Origin: Balneolaceae bacterium
Lineage (GTDB): Bacteria; Bacteroidota; Rhodothermia; Balneolales; Balneolaceae
Assembly (NCBI GenBank): GCA_007693395.1
Contig: REDS01000129.1
Coordinates: 1-51,049 of the forward strand
Length of the DNA stretch: 51,049 nt
Direction: 5' to 3'
Shown here: in pieces, positions 33,613 to 43,346 of the stretch
How the letters are laid out: each line of letters opens with the position of its first letter
Numbering within the stretch: position 1 is the stretch's first letter
Made by a program: the position numbers and the translations under genes
Notes under the pieces: model-generated
What the model saw: only the letters and a program-made list of their open reading frames with translations
Told to the model about the DNA's origin: nothing
Databases searched by the model: none

Positions 33613-35114
33613 TCGAGCTCGGGCCTGGAAGAAAATGTTTCCAGCAGAGTTTCGAGAACATTTTTGCCAAAAAATGTTAGTCGTTCCTGGCCGGTCATGG
33701 CTAAAAAGCGCAGTAGTTTCCTCAAGTCGTGCATTAATGGAGGTGGGTCAGTTACAAGTGTTTCGTTTTCAATTACATAGTCCCAGTCGAATGGGTGATC
33801 AAACCTCACTCCGCGTTTTTCCATGTTCATCCGGTACATGTTTGCAATTAATCCATAGCCAATGGTGGTTGGGTGGAGGCCATCGAGGCTGAAAATTCCC
33901 CCACGATCGAGTCTGCCGGTTTTATCATCAAGGCGAAGATAGTCCGTTGATATTCGCGGATAGCCGTTTTCGTTGACAAGATAGTTCGTTTTATTATTTC
34001 TCTTTAACGCCTCAATAAATTCAGGAGGGTACGGCTCAATATGTAGTTTCGGGTGCCTGCGCCTTGCAGCAGCTTTAACATATCGGGCAACAGGTACCAC
34101 GCTAAAATCAAACTCCTCGGCCAGCCGCCTGATGATCTCATTGTACTGATCCACAATCTGGTCGAGTAATATGGCATTGTCTTTTGTGAGATGGGGATGT
34201 TTTTCAGGGTCAAAATCCTCATCCCAAATCCAGAAACGGGCGTAATAATCAAAATACCCTCCATTTGAAGACTGTCCGTTCTTGTTAACTCCCCGTGTGG
34301 CGGGTGGAATGGTTACGTATGGAATTGTAGGTACAAATACATTCTTTACATTCATGCGGGAAACGTGCGAATAGAGTGTGCGGAGCTCTTCTCTGAAATG
34401 TTCCGGCCTGAAAACGGTACACTTCCTCTCGGAGTAGTAATTGTTCAGGTCGTTTTCATCAGAAAAATCTATTCTCAGTTTTGTAACCGCGCCAACAATG
34501 TTATTGTGCCCTATGCATACAATCAGATTTTCAATACCGCCATCATTTTGTAAAAGATCAACATTGTTCAGCATGGTATTATTTTCGGTTTTTGTGCTGA
34601 ACGATGGATTTAGAACAAGCCGTGCTGTGGTGTACATGGCATTATCAGGCAGTACATTAAAAACCGAATATCGTGGCCGCATATTTGCGATATAGTCGCG
34701 GCTGTACTGATCGTTGATCAGCATAGTGTCGCTTATGGAGAATCCCCAAATTGCCTGATTATGGTAGGGTGTAGGTTGATCTACCTGAAGCGATTTGAGG
34801 TGTCCATCCCAATATGATTTTATCCGGCTGAGGGTTCTGTACATCTCTCTTGCTGCAGGTAAAGAGTTTCTCAGGGAAATCTCATCACCATATTTCTCCG
34901 CAAGCCCACGTATTAATATCTCAATGTTGATCGGGATACCGGCCTGGGCAGAAAAGGAAGGCTGATCGAACTGAACAGTGCTGCCCATAGATCTTGCAAG
35001 GAGTGCAGGAAAACTGAGGTCTGTTCTGTAGATTCCTCCATTTTTGAACCCCTGAGCCATGCTGTCGCCCATGGCAACCAGTTTATGTTTGTATGATCTT
35101 CTTCTGCTAAACAA
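33609..35114 (-). CDS. Large SGNH/GDSL-like hydrolase
   Basis: 501 residues, starting with TTG at 35114; an in-frame stop lies four codons upstream and the first ATG falls inside the GDS motif. Blocks seen are GDSMAQGF with Ser18, a modified Asn block (IGHNNIVGAV, where GHNN stands for GxND), and SLDGLHPTTIGYGL with the Asp/His pair. It is more than twice the usual GDSL length, with inserts between blocks. No signal peptide is visible. The substrate is unknown. Confidence 0.78.
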   Translation of the reverse strand: MFSRRRSYKHKLVAMGDSMAQGFKNGGIYRTDLSFPALLARSMGSTVQFDQPSFSAQAGIPINIEILIRGLAEKYGDEISLRNSLPAAREMYRTLSRIKSYWDGHLKSLQVDQPTPYHNQAIWGFSISDTMLINDQYSRDYIANMRPRYSVFNVLPDNAMYTTARLVLNPSFSTKTENNTMLNNVDLLQNDGGIENLIVCIGHNNIVGAVTKLRIDFSDENDLNNYYSERKCTVFRPEHFREELRTLYSHVSRMNVKNVFVPTIPYVTIPPATRGVNKNGQSSNGGYFDYYARFWIWDEDFDPEKHPHLTKDNAILLDQIVDQYNEIIRRLAEEFDFSVVPVARYVKAAARRRHPKLHIEPYPPEFIEALKRNNKTNYLVNENGYPRISTDYLRLDDKTGRLDRGGIFSLDGLHPTTIGYGLIANMYRMNMEKRGVRFDHPFDWDYVIENETLVTDPPPLMHDLRKLLRFLAMTGQERLTFFGKNVLETLLETFSSRPELD

Positions 35115-35178
35115 ATGAGATAATTCTTACCTTTCAGCTTAGAATATGAAAAATGAATCCTTGTCAATCAATAGTTTT

Positions 35179-35541
35179 ATGAGCACAAAATCGAATCGGC
35201 TTGAAGAGTTCAGAAAAAGCCGTGAGGCTGCTAACGATAAAGTATTAGGGTTAGATCATCTGGGGGTAAAACGATTCTTTAATCTCGATTCAAACACATA
35301 TAAGGATGGTGCTCTGCCAGGTAAAACCAAAGAGTTACTTGGCCTGGTGGCCTCAGCGGTGCTTCGCTGTAACGATTGTATAGACTACCATTTGGAGCAG
35401 TGCGCAAAAACAGGCTCAACAAAAGATGAGATTGTGGATGCACTTAACGTTGCGCTTATAGTAGGTGGAAGTATCGTGATTCCTCACTTCAGGCACGCCG
35501 TAACCACGCTTGAGATATTGGAAGAAGAGGGTTTGCTCTAA
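35179..35541 (+). CDS. Carboxymuconolactone decarboxylase/AhpD-like protein
   Basis: 120 residues from the ATG at 35179 (MSTKSNRLEEFRK). An ATG at 35146 would add 11 residues and cannot be excluded. The redox motif CNDCIDYHLEQC (Cys64, Cys67, His71) is of the AhpD/CMD type, after the conserved KTKELLGLVASAVLRC helix. Members are helical oligomers acting as peroxide reductases or decarboxylases; the CxxC points to the redox type. The next gene starts immediately after its TAA. Confidence 0.87.
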   Translation: MSTKSNRLEEFRKSREAANDKVLGLDHLGVKRFFNLDSNTYKDGALPGKTKELLGLVASAVLRCNDCIDYHLEQCAKTGSTKDEIVDALNVALIVGGSIVIPHFRHAVTTLEILEEEGLL

Positions 35542-36702
35542 ATGAGGTTTTTGCCGTTACTTATAGCCCTGTTATTTTTGAGCACTGCCAATAAAGCTAA
35601 TGGCCAGGTTATTCCTCCCGATCGTGACCCATTGCCACCCGATGCCAAAATTGGCAGTTATTATTCTGTGCTGCCCCTGATTGGCTTTAGTTCTGATCAG
35701 GGATTTATTGGAGGCGGTTTTCTGCAACGAATAAATTACGATATCAATCGCGATCCATTTCTCAGTACACTCAAAACAGACGTAACTTTTTCGACCAGAG
35801 GCGATATAATTTCTAAATTGGAGTATGAGCGTACAAGGCTTTTTGGGTTTGAATTGAGAAGCCGGTTGGATTTTATCGGGCAGAGGGAGAGAAAAGGTCA
35901 CTATTTTGGTATTGGCAACGATTCTGAATTTTCAACAGCCGCATATGATGAAGGCTTCAACTACTACGAAAACAGAGAATTTTTTATTAACTATAAGGTT
36001 CGTCAGGGAGTTTTTGAATTTGGTGAAAATGGTAACCTCGATTTTTTTGGTGGTCTAACTTTTTGGCATGTAAACGGGCTTTCCACGGATGATGAATCCC
36101 TCTTTTTTAGTGATGAACCCGTTGGATTTGGATCAGCAAGAGTGGTGAAAGCAGGCTTAGGCTTTATTGCTGACAGCAGAAACAGCGAATTTTCTCCCAG
36201 CTCCGGGATGCGTTATGAAGTTGGTTTTAATAAAAGCCAGTCATTTCTATTGAGTGATTTTAATTTTTCCAGCTTAAGTGGCGATTTTCGTCATTTTTTA
36301 CCGCTCAGGCGTAACATTACAATAGCTCATAGATTGGTGGCCGAGCATACTCTTGGTAACGCACCATTTTGGGCTTTACCAGTCATAGGCAGTGAAAACG
36401 GCCTTCGGGGCTTTCATAGAAACCGCTTCAGGGGAGACAGTTCAGTTCTGAGCATGCTCGAACTCCGTACGTGGCTTTTCAGTGTATTTGATGATAGAAT
36501 TGATATAGGGATGCAAACCTTTTGGGATACCGGTCGTGTTTATTCCGATTTCGATTCCGGCGCTTTTTTTGATGACTGGAAGCACGTGTTTGGTATTGGA
36601 GGTGCCGTTACACTTTTAAGTCCGGATTTGATTGTAAGAGGCGACATTGGATTTTCTAATGAAACCTGGAGAATATATTTTGGAGCAGGTTACGTATTTT
36701 AA
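35542..36702 (+). CDS. BamA/TamA-family (Omp85 surface-antigen) outer-membrane barrel
   Basis: 386 residues with a signal peptide (ends near KANGQ). No POTRA domains fit before the barrel. The sequence is alternating barrel strands with the Omp85 L6-loop-like segment LPVIGSENGLRGFHRNRFRG and ends in Phe (GAGYVF). It is a POTRA-less barrel as found in single-domain members of the family; export or lipid-assembly roles are possible. Its ATG directly follows the AhpD-like stop codon, and the HemD-like gene follows 17 nt later. Confidence 0.83.
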   Translation: MRFLPLLIALLFLSTANKANGQVIPPDRDPLPPDAKIGSYYSVLPLIGFSSDQGFIGGGFLQRINYDINRDPFLSTLKTDVTFSTRGDIISKLEYERTRLFGFELRSRLDFIGQRERKGHYFGIGNDSEFSTAAYDEGFNYYENREFFINYKVRQGVFEFGENGNLDFFGGLTFWHVNGLSTDDESLFFSDEPVGFGSARVVKAGLGFIADSRNSEFSPSSGMRYEVGFNKSQSFLLSDFNFSSLSGDFRHFLPLRRNITIAHRLVAEHTLGNAPFWALPVIGSENGLRGFHRNRFRGDSSVLSMLELRTWLFSVFDDRIDIGMQTFWDTGRVYSDFDSGAFFDDWKHVFGIGGAVTLLSPDLIVRGDIGFSNETWRIYFGAGYVF

Positions 36703-36719
36703 TCCAAACGTTTTGAAAT

Positions 36720-37472
36720 ATGGGGAAAATTCTATTTACTGCACATCCTGATACAGTACCTGAGATAATCACTTCAGGTACAACAACTGGCACTGCGTTA
36801 CTACACCTTCCTCTCGAAACTTATTACTACTCTATTGATGAAGAGATGCATGCAAAAGTGGAAAGGAAACTTGATTTATACGCTTATGTAATCTATGGGA
36901 GCCGGTTACATGCTCACTACTTTTTGCGATGGGCGAAAGAGTACGGTCAGCTGGAACGCATACAAAATCTTGTGAATTTGGTGATGGATCAGCCTGCAGC
37001 AACATATCTGGAGCAGTTCCACATTCCCGCAGTAAAACCTAAAGATAATGCCCGCTCAATTGACCTGATCGAATTTTTGCTGCGAATTTCGCATGAGGGT
37101 GCTGTTTTATACCCAACAGGTGATCATAAAACGGACGAAATTCCGGGCCTGTTGATTGAGCTCGAAATGCCATTTACAGAGTTTCAGGTTTTTTCTGAAG
37201 ACAGCCTTGATCGTGAAACATTAGAGGATTATAGAAACCAGGTTCGTAATTCCGGCCTTAAAGCCATTCTGTTCCACAATGAATCTTCCATACTTCGGGT
37301 ACAAACAGCGTTTCCTCATTTAAACCTTGCCACTCTAAAGTTGATAGCAGCTGGTGGAAGAGTATCACGGAAATTGCAGAAAGCAGGATTCAAAGACGTG
37401 ATCGACCTGAATGGAGATTGGAACAAACTACCGGAAGTTGTTGACAATCTAATTAACCAGGGTTTGAGATAA
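36720..37472 (+). CDS. Uroporphyrinogen-III synthase-like protein (HemD fold)
   Basis: 250 residues resembling a divergent HemD: two alpha/beta lobes with YAYVIYGSRLHAHYFLRW in the first. The C-terminal block LKLIAAGGRVSRKLQKAGFKDV then PEVVDNLINQ matches the HemD ending (GxxTA..L...G / ...L...L). HemD cyclises hydroxymethylbilane in the tetrapyrrole pathway. A protoporphyrinogen oxidase lies 3 kb upstream, which supports this reading. The N-terminus is not typical (ILFTAHPDTV). Confidence 0.55.
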   Translation: MGKILFTAHPDTVPEIITSGTTTGTALLHLPLETYYYSIDEEMHAKVERKLDLYAYVIYGSRLHAHYFLRWAKEYGQLERIQNLVNLVMDQPAATYLEQFHIPAVKPKDNARSIDLIEFLLRISHEGAVLYPTGDHKTDEIPGLLIELEMPFTEFQVFSEDSLDRETLEDYRNQVRNSGLKAILFHNESSILRVQTAFPHLNLATLKLIAAGGRVSRKLQKAGFKDVIDLNGDWNKLPEVVDNLINQGLR

Positions 37473-37654
37473 AAACTAAGTGTATACCAATATGTTTCTC
37501 AATTGACAACAAAAAAGAGAGAGTTTACACATCTGTTTTTTTTTGAATGTAGTTGAACATTACTGAGTTATAAAACGAGACGAACAAAAAGGGTTGTATC
37601 TAATTATATACAAACGATTTATGCCCGGGAACATTTTTTAGAATAAGCCCTGAA

Positions 37655-38161
37655 CTAAAGAACGGGCTTCGTTAATTTTTTGATGATAGCCTCATGCTCC
37701 GGAAAAGCCTGCAGCATTTGGTATCTCCCTGCCATTTCAAAATCCCGGAAATCAAATCCAGGTGAAACGGTACATCCACAGAGTGCGTAGCTATTCTCAT
37801 CATCTACCGTTACACCAAACCAGGTATTTGCGGGTACTACAAGCTGGGGCAGTTGCTGACTATCAAAATTCTTGCCAAGATACACTGCCCTGTACAGCCC
37901 ATCCTGATGAATCATGTGAATGGTGATGGATGAGCCTTCATAGTGATGCCACATTTCATCAGATTTTATTCGATGAAAGTGCGAAGTATCTCCGCTACCA
38001 AGCAGATAGTAGATGCCTGTTTTGAAGTTCCTTGCATTAGGGAATTGTTCTGATTCTCCCTGATGTGCCCCCTCGCTTCGGTACGTTTCAGCGTAGAAAC
38101 CGCCTTCAGGGTGTGGTTGCATAGAGAGTTTTGAGATAAGTTCTTCTTTACGCGAAATCAT
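37655..38161 (-). CDS. Cupin_5/DUF985 family protein
   Basis: 168 residues with the family signature MQPHPEGGFYAETYRS near the N-terminus, IYYLLGSGDTSHFHRIKSDEMWHHYEG in the middle (metal-type His cluster) and GCTVSPGFDFRDFEMA near the end. These single-domain cupins are of unknown function; a sugar-nucleotide or small-molecule binder is possible. Its ATG overlaps the GDPD stop (ATGA), so it is cotranscribed with it. Confidence 0.9.
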   Translation of the reverse strand: MISRKEELISKLSMQPHPEGGFYAETYRSEGAHQGESEQFPNARNFKTGIYYLLGSGDTSHFHRIKSDEMWHHYEGSSITIHMIHQDGLYRAVYLGKNFDSQQLPQLVVPANTWFGVTVDDENSYALCGCTVSPGFDFRDFEMAGRYQMLQAFPEHEAIIKKLTKPVL

Positions 38162-39066
38162 GGAACAGGCCTTAAAACAGTAGCACTGTCAGGATAATCG
38201 GTAATGATTCCGTCAACACCCATTTCCAGTTGCCTTCGCATTTCAGCTACGGTATTGATGGTCCACGGTATCACAGTCATACCGCGCTGATGGGCTTCTT
38301 GAACCATGCTTTCAGTAACAAGGTTATAGTTAGGACTCCATATTTCAGGCGTATATCCAAGAATATCAATAAACTGATCCATCGTTGTTTCATCAAAAAC
38401 AAGAATAGCCTGATCAATTTCTTCATTCAGTTTTCGAAACTCAATCAGAGTTGCGGGATCGAAAGATTGAATGATAATTCTGTCGAAAAGATCGAACTCT
38501 TTATGAAGCATGGTTAGTTCATCATAAAGTAATTGAGCAAATTCCTCCGGTTGCGGGTACATTACACCATACAGTTCGGGGTTACTTTTGGTTTCAATAT
38601 TGTATGCTACAGGGGGCAGGTCAAGCTCTTGTGTATATGCTTCAATAGCTCTGATGGCATCTCTCATCAATGGCTTTCTAATTTCAAGTGGTTGTTGATT
38701 TGGAAAGTTGACGTGCCCCCGTTTTCCTACATCAAACTGGCGGGTCTCTTCATATGTCATCTCAAAAATGTTGAACTCCATCTGTTCATCTTCGGTAACA
38801 GGTGTGCCATCCGGTTTGGTGCTGATGTGATGATGAAACCAGGGTTCATGAGAGATCAGTATCTGTCTGTCTGCAGTTACTACAAGATCAAACTCGATGG
38901 TATCTACACCATGATCAATGGCAATCAAAAAACTTGGAATGGTATTTTCGGGAAGAAGGCCTCGTGCACCGCGATGGCCCTGAAGGTCAAAATCCCAGGT
39001 TGCTTCTTCTACAGCACAGGCAGTTAGTAATAACATGGCAAAAGTTAAAAGCAGAAAATTTCGCAT
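38158..39066 (-). CDS. Glycerophosphodiester phosphodiesterase lipoprotein
   Basis: 302 residues with a lipobox at Cys17 (LLTAC). The GDPD catalytic start is GHRGARGLLPENT (His31, Glu40), followed by TIEFDLVVTADRQILISHEPW with the metal-binding Glu/Asp and second His. The C-terminal GVDGIITDYPD block is also present. It cleaves glycerophosphodiesters to glycerol-3-phosphate in the periplasm or at the membrane. The cupin gene overlaps its stop. Confidence 0.95.
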   Translation of the reverse strand: MRNFLLLTFAMLLLTACAVEEATWDFDLQGHRGARGLLPENTIPSFLIAIDHGVDTIEFDLVVTADRQILISHEPWFHHHISTKPDGTPVTEDEQMEFNIFEMTYEETRQFDVGKRGHVNFPNQQPLEIRKPLMRDAIRAIEAYTQELDLPPVAYNIETKSNPELYGVMYPQPEEFAQLLYDELTMLHKEFDLFDRIIIQSFDPATLIEFRKLNEEIDQAILVFDETTMDQFIDILGYTPEIWSPNYNLVTESMVQEAHQRGMTVIPWTINTVAEMRRQLEMGVDGIITDYPDSATVLRPVP

Positions 39067-39122
39067 GATGATTCAATAATTGGTTGTTAAATCTGAATGG
39101 CTAAGATAAGCCACGGGTTAAC

Positions 39123-40019
39123 TTAATCCAGCAAGTTTAGGAAAAGATTAAGAATCTCTTGCCATTCATCGCTCCAGGGGGCGATCATCTCAAAATGGCC
39201 GGCATTTGTTTGCAGGATGTGCGTAGCATCATCACCTGCGTCTTTCGCCTGATTGACAAAATGATATCCAAAAAATGGAGGGACAGGAACATCAAAAGCC
39301 GCAGAAACTTCCACAAATGGCACACCTAAAGGCAACAGTTCTGCGGGGGATGTATCAAGATAGGCGTCGGTTCCCCTGTTTTCGTAATCAACAAGCCGTT
39401 CAACTATATTTCCACCACAGGATGTCGCGCCGTAGTTATTAAATCTCTGAAGGTCGTTTATTCCGGCCAATGAAATAGCCCCATGAATTTCGACTCTCTC
39501 ATGAAGTTCACTGTAAATATCCATATTGAGCGGACTCTCTTCCGGAATGTTATGCCTTGCGGCAAGCCAGGTGGCAAGATGTCCTCCAGCTGAGTGGCCT
39601 GCAACAATCACCCTCTCTCTGTTCAAATTGTGATCGGCCGCTACTCTTTGGAAGAAATCGGTCCCAAAAACGGCACTACGAAACGTATTGGGATAACCCC
39701 CACTTTCCTGACCAAGCCGTGCATATTCCACATTCCAAACAGCAAAACCTGCTTCCTTTAAAGCATTTGCCATGTGATTCATAATTTCCACACCGGGATA
39801 GATATCGAGCCAGCAGCCGCCATGAAACAGGATAACTGAGGTGTGCGGCTCTTCATCTGGGAGCCACAACTCTCCAAACATATGCTCACTTGTTCCATAG
39901 TAAATTCGCTCTGTGGGCTGAGGCAGATCACCTTCAACCAGATCCCGCCAGCTGATAAACTGGGCTGTTGCCAGTTCAGAAATAAAACAGAGGAAGAGTA
40001 TTTGAAATAGTATTTTCAT
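39123..40019 (-). CDS. Exported alpha/beta hydrolase (esterase/lipase-like)
   Basis: 298 residues with a signal peptide (ends near ATAQ). The hydrolase shows the HGG oxyanion motif LFHGGCWLDIYPG and the nucleophile elbow GHSAGGHLATW. An Asp region and a C-terminal His (NAGHFEMIAPW) follow. The pattern recalls BD-FAE/formamidase-type esterases, but the substrate is unknown. MutS2 lies upstream in the same direction with an 18-nt gap. Confidence 0.88.
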   Translation of the reverse strand: MKILFQILFLCFISELATAQFISWRDLVEGDLPQPTERIYYGTSEHMFGELWLPDEEPHTSVILFHGGCWLDIYPGVEIMNHMANALKEAGFAVWNVEYARLGQESGGYPNTFRSAVFGTDFFQRVAADHNLNRERVIVAGHSAGGHLATWLAARHNIPEESPLNMDIYSELHERVEIHGAISLAGINDLQRFNNYGATSCGGNIVERLVDYENRGTDAYLDTSPAELLPLGVPFVEVSAAFDVPVPPFFGYHFVNQAKDAGDDATHILQTNAGHFEMIAPWSDEWQEILNLFLNLLD

Positions 40020-40037
40020 GAAGAGTACTGGTTTAAC

Positions 40038-42446
40038 TTACTTTAAATTCGCAACTGTGCAGCCGGTACCGCCACTTTCCCATGGGGCAATTTCAAAAGA
40101 TTCTACTTCGATGCGTTTGTCGAGGTATTCGTTGACCAATACATGCAAAATTCCTTCCCCTTTTCCATGAATAATTTCAACCTGTCTAAGCCCCCGTGCA
40201 ATGGCTTTGTCCAGGTAGAGTGTCAGTTCGTTGATAGCTTCATCACCCCGCTTGCCCCGAAGATCGAGAGTTGGCTTTACAGACAGGTCCAGATCGCCCG
40301 ATGTAGAGTATGATCGCTTAAAACGCGGCGCTTTCTTTTTCGCAGGCGGATTGGTTTTTACAAGTTTATTCAGTTTCGATTTTACCCTCATACCGTTCAT
40401 TAAAATCGTTGCCTGTTTCCCGGAAATTTCCACAAGCTCACCTCGTGTGTTGCTATCGCCAATCAGCACAAAATCGCCCAAAGCCGGTTTCTCTTTACTT
40501 CTGAGTATCTCCTCTTCAGTTTCCTCCTCAAATTGATGTTTTTTTTGGGAGATCTCTTTTTTTGCACCCTCCAGTTCTTTTCGGGCTTCCTTAATCTTCT
40601 CTTTGTTTTCGCGTCCTTCCTGCACAACTTTTTCTACGGCTTCTTCAATTCTACGGTTTGCATCCCGCATAATATCACCGGCATCTTTGTATGCCTTTTC
40701 GAGTATTTTTTTTCGCTTCTGTTCGGTGTTATCTGCCTGCTCTTTGTAAATACGTTCACGCTTTTCGATATCCTGAAGACGTCTGTTAAATTCCGAAGCA
40801 AGATCTTCCGATTCCTGCATCTTTTTCTCGAGGCTTACCAGCAGTTCGCCCATTTTATCACGATTTTCACCCAGCAGAGAACGCGCTTTTTCCATTAAAT
40901 TTGCAGGCAAATGCATCCGTTCAGCAATTTCAAAAGCGTAACTGCTGCCGGGTATTCCTTTTTTAAATTTGTAGGTGGGAGAGAGGTTCTCCTGGTTGAA
41001 CTCCATCGCGCCGTTCACAACGTTTGGATGTTCGTGTGCAAACACTTTCAGCGAACCGTGATGGGTGGTAACAATTACTCTGCAATTTCGGTTGATAACC
41101 TCCTCAACAAAAGCCTGAAAAAGAGCGCCACCCTCTTCAGGATCCGTACCCGATCCAGCTTCATCTATCAAAATAAGAGCTCCGGGCTGAAGTTGATCAA
41201 GGGTTTGTTGCATCCAGTGTAAACGTGAAGAGAAGGTGCTCAAATCATTTTCTATGGATTGATCATCACCCACATCAAGAAACAGGCCGCTTATAATTGG
41301 CAGAACCGAATCTGGCTGAACGGGAATGGGGTAGCCGCTTTGCAGCATCATACTCAGAATTCCGGCAGTTTTCATGGCCACGGATTTTCCCCCTGCATTA
41401 GGCCCGGTAATAATCAGCCCAAGTTCACTGTCCGAAAGTTTGAGATCCAACGGTACAACCGGCTCGGCTTCTTTAAGAGTTCTGTCTTTAAGCAGCAGAT
41501 TTGGATTTTTTGCCCTGATCAGATCCAGGGTATTCTTTTTTGAAATTACCGGAATGGAGCCATCGATATCGAGTCCTGTTTTTACGCGGCAGTGAATGGC
41601 ATCAAGCAGTGCAAGGTGTACTGTATTTTCGAGCAGGCTATCAGCATATTTGCGAACTTCCACCGTGAGCTGCCGAATAATTTTTTCTATCTCACGCTGC
41701 TCCTCGGCTTCAAGCTGGCGGATATCGTTATTGATTTGAAGTGCCTCGACCGGTTCAAGGTAAACGGTTTGGCCTGATGAGGATACATCCTGTATAAAAC
41801 CCTGAACTTTTCTTTTGTATTCTGCCTGAATCGGTATCACCATGCGGCCATTTCTGATGGTGGCACCTTCGTCTGACGTCATCCCGTCTTTTGCAGCACG
41901 CCTCATCACCTGCATGATGGTGCTTCTGAGGCGATTACGCTCGCGATTGATGCGCGTTCTGATGCGTTTCAGTTCCGCACTTGCATCATCACGGAGGTCA
42001 CCTCTGTCTGTTACCACCCGCTGTATAGCTGTTTCGAGCGGTTTCAGGTTTACGAGTTTATTGGTGATTTTTCTCAGCGAAGGATACTCATCTTCCGTTT
42101 TTTCGAAAAACTGTTTGATTATTCGGGCCAAAGCCGCATTCTGAAGGATCACTACAAAATCATCAAGCGGAAGAAGGTTGCCAGAAATTCTGCTCTCCTT
42201 AACTGCATCGCGCACATCATCAGCAACAGAGAGGGGATGATTTGAACCACTCTGAAGCAGTTGCATCCATTCTGATGCCCGGAAGAGCTGTTCAGAAACT
42301 TCCTCAAAATCTGCCGATGGATATAATTTTCTGAGGTATTCACGCCCGTAGGGAGTAAATGCTTTGCGAAGTGCTGTCTCCCTTACGGTTTGAAATCCGA
42401 TCTTAAACGATGATTGCTCCGGGTGCAAAATCATTCTGTAATGCAT
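40038..42446 (-). CDS. mutS2: MutS2 endonuclease with C-terminal Smr domain
   Basis: 802 residues with an N-terminal MutS-like helical core. The ATPase has Walker A GPNAGGKSVAMKT (Lys354), Walker B LILIDEAGSGTDPEEGGAL and VTTHHGSLK. A long coiled coil (about 520-640) is followed by a KOW-like strand region. The Smr domain starts at LDLRGKRGDEA and includes HGKGEGILH. The first Smr motif is LDLR rather than LDLH, as in many MutS2. Members suppress homologous recombination or rescue collided ribosomes. A second ATG four codons in is an alternative start. Confidence 0.95.
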   Translation of the reverse strand: MHYRMILHPEQSSFKIGFQTVRETALRKAFTPYGREYLRKLYPSADFEEVSEQLFRASEWMQLLQSGSNHPLSVADDVRDAVKESRISGNLLPLDDFVVILQNAALARIIKQFFEKTEDEYPSLRKITNKLVNLKPLETAIQRVVTDRGDLRDDASAELKRIRTRINRERNRLRSTIMQVMRRAAKDGMTSDEGATIRNGRMVIPIQAEYKRKVQGFIQDVSSSGQTVYLEPVEALQINNDIRQLEAEEQREIEKIIRQLTVEVRKYADSLLENTVHLALLDAIHCRVKTGLDIDGSIPVISKKNTLDLIRAKNPNLLLKDRTLKEAEPVVPLDLKLSDSELGLIITGPNAGGKSVAMKTAGILSMMLQSGYPIPVQPDSVLPIISGLFLDVGDDQSIENDLSTFSSRLHWMQQTLDQLQPGALILIDEAGSGTDPEEGGALFQAFVEEVINRNCRVIVTTHHGSLKVFAHEHPNVVNGAMEFNQENLSPTYKFKKGIPGSSYAFEIAERMHLPANLMEKARSLLGENRDKMGELLVSLEKKMQESEDLASEFNRRLQDIEKRERIYKEQADNTEQKRKKILEKAYKDAGDIMRDANRRIEEAVEKVVQEGRENKEKIKEARKELEGAKKEISQKKHQFEEETEEEILRSKEKPALGDFVLIGDSNTRGELVEISGKQATILMNGMRVKSKLNKLVKTNPPAKKKAPRFKRSYSTSGDLDLSVKPTLDLRGKRGDEAINELTLYLDKAIARGLRQVEIIHGKGEGILHVLVNEYLDKRIEVESFEIAPWESGGTGCTVANLK

Positions 42447-42563
42447 TGCAGAAAGTTCGTGATCTTTTGATAGAAAAAGTAGTTGAATAATGTAGTTTAG
42501 CTGAACTTCCTAAAAATGAATTTAACTCAACAGAGAGATTCGTTACATTCAAAATAAAAACGT

Positions 42564-43346
42564 ATGCGAATTTTTCAGGTTGATGCTTTTTCAGACAGAG
42601 TGTTTAAGGGAAATCCGGCAGCTGTTATTCCGCTGCATGAATGGCCTGAAGATATGATTTTGCAACAGATTGCAGCTGAAAATAATTTATCAGAGACGGC
42701 TTTTTTCTCTGAAAGCAAAGATGGTTCGTATAAGCTGAGATGGTTCACACCTCAGACAGAAGTTGATCTGTGCGGTCATGCAACTCTTGCGTCGGCTCAT
42801 ATACTATTTGAGCAATTCAACTATTCTAAGCAGGAAATTACGTTTCATACAAAAAGCGGAAAACTGAAGGTAACGAAGCGGTATGATCTATACATCATGG
42901 ATTTTCCATCGAATCCTCCCAAACCGGTTCCTGTGCCAAAACTTCTGCCCGAAGCAATAGGCATAATACCAATTTATACAGGTGTTAATATCGATATGTT
43001 AGTTCTCGTGCAAAGCGAGCGTGATGTACAAGATATTAAACCGGATATGCCACTTTTGAAAAAGATGGAGGTAAGGGGCGTTATTGTTACAGCCCCGGCT
43101 GATGATCCCGAAACTGATTTTGTGAGCCGATTTTTTGCGCCTGCTGTTGGCGTGCCTGAAGATCCTGTAACGGGTTCTGCGCATACTGTGCTAACACCAT
43201 TCTGGGTTAAGAGGCTTGGCAAAAGTGAGCTCAGAGCCAGGCAAATTTCAACAAGGGGTGGAGAGTTAATCTGTAATCAGAAGGATGGCAGGGTAGAAAT
43301 TGGCGGCAAAGCAGTAACATATATGGCCGGTGAGATAACGATTTGA
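42564..43346 (+). CDS. PhzF-family isomerase-like protein
   Basis: 260 residues. The fold has the two characteristic blocks QVDAFSDRVFKGNPAAV and NLSETAFF, where Glu44 corresponds to the PhzF catalytic Glu. DLCGHATLASAH and PEDPVTGSAHT follow. These enzymes shift double bonds by proton transfer, but most members do not make phenazines. Divergent from mutS2; its stop overlaps the next ATG (TGATG). Confidence 0.92.
   Translation: MRIFQVDAFSDRVFKGNPAAVIPLHEWPEDMILQQIAAENNLSETAFFSESKDGSYKLRWFTPQTEVDLCGHATLASAHILFEQFNYSKQEITFHTKSGKLKVTKRYDLYIMDFPSNPPKPVPVPKLLPEAIGIIPIYTGVNIDMLVLVQSERDVQDIKPDMPLLKKMEVRGVIVTAPADDPETDFVSRFFAPAVGVPEDPVTGSAHTVLTPFWVKRLGKSELRARQISTRGGELICNQKDGRVEIGGKAVTYMAGEITI

Noticed and set aside
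38533-39027. 164-residue plus-strand frame opposite the GDPD gene
   Set aside because: It is antisense to a complete, motif-bearing GDPD; its translation shows no signal, domain or repeat.
40533-40898. Plus-strand frame opposite the MutS2 coiled coil
   Set aside because: It is an antisense shadow of the coiled-coil codons, with no domain pattern and lying entirely within a well-supported gene.
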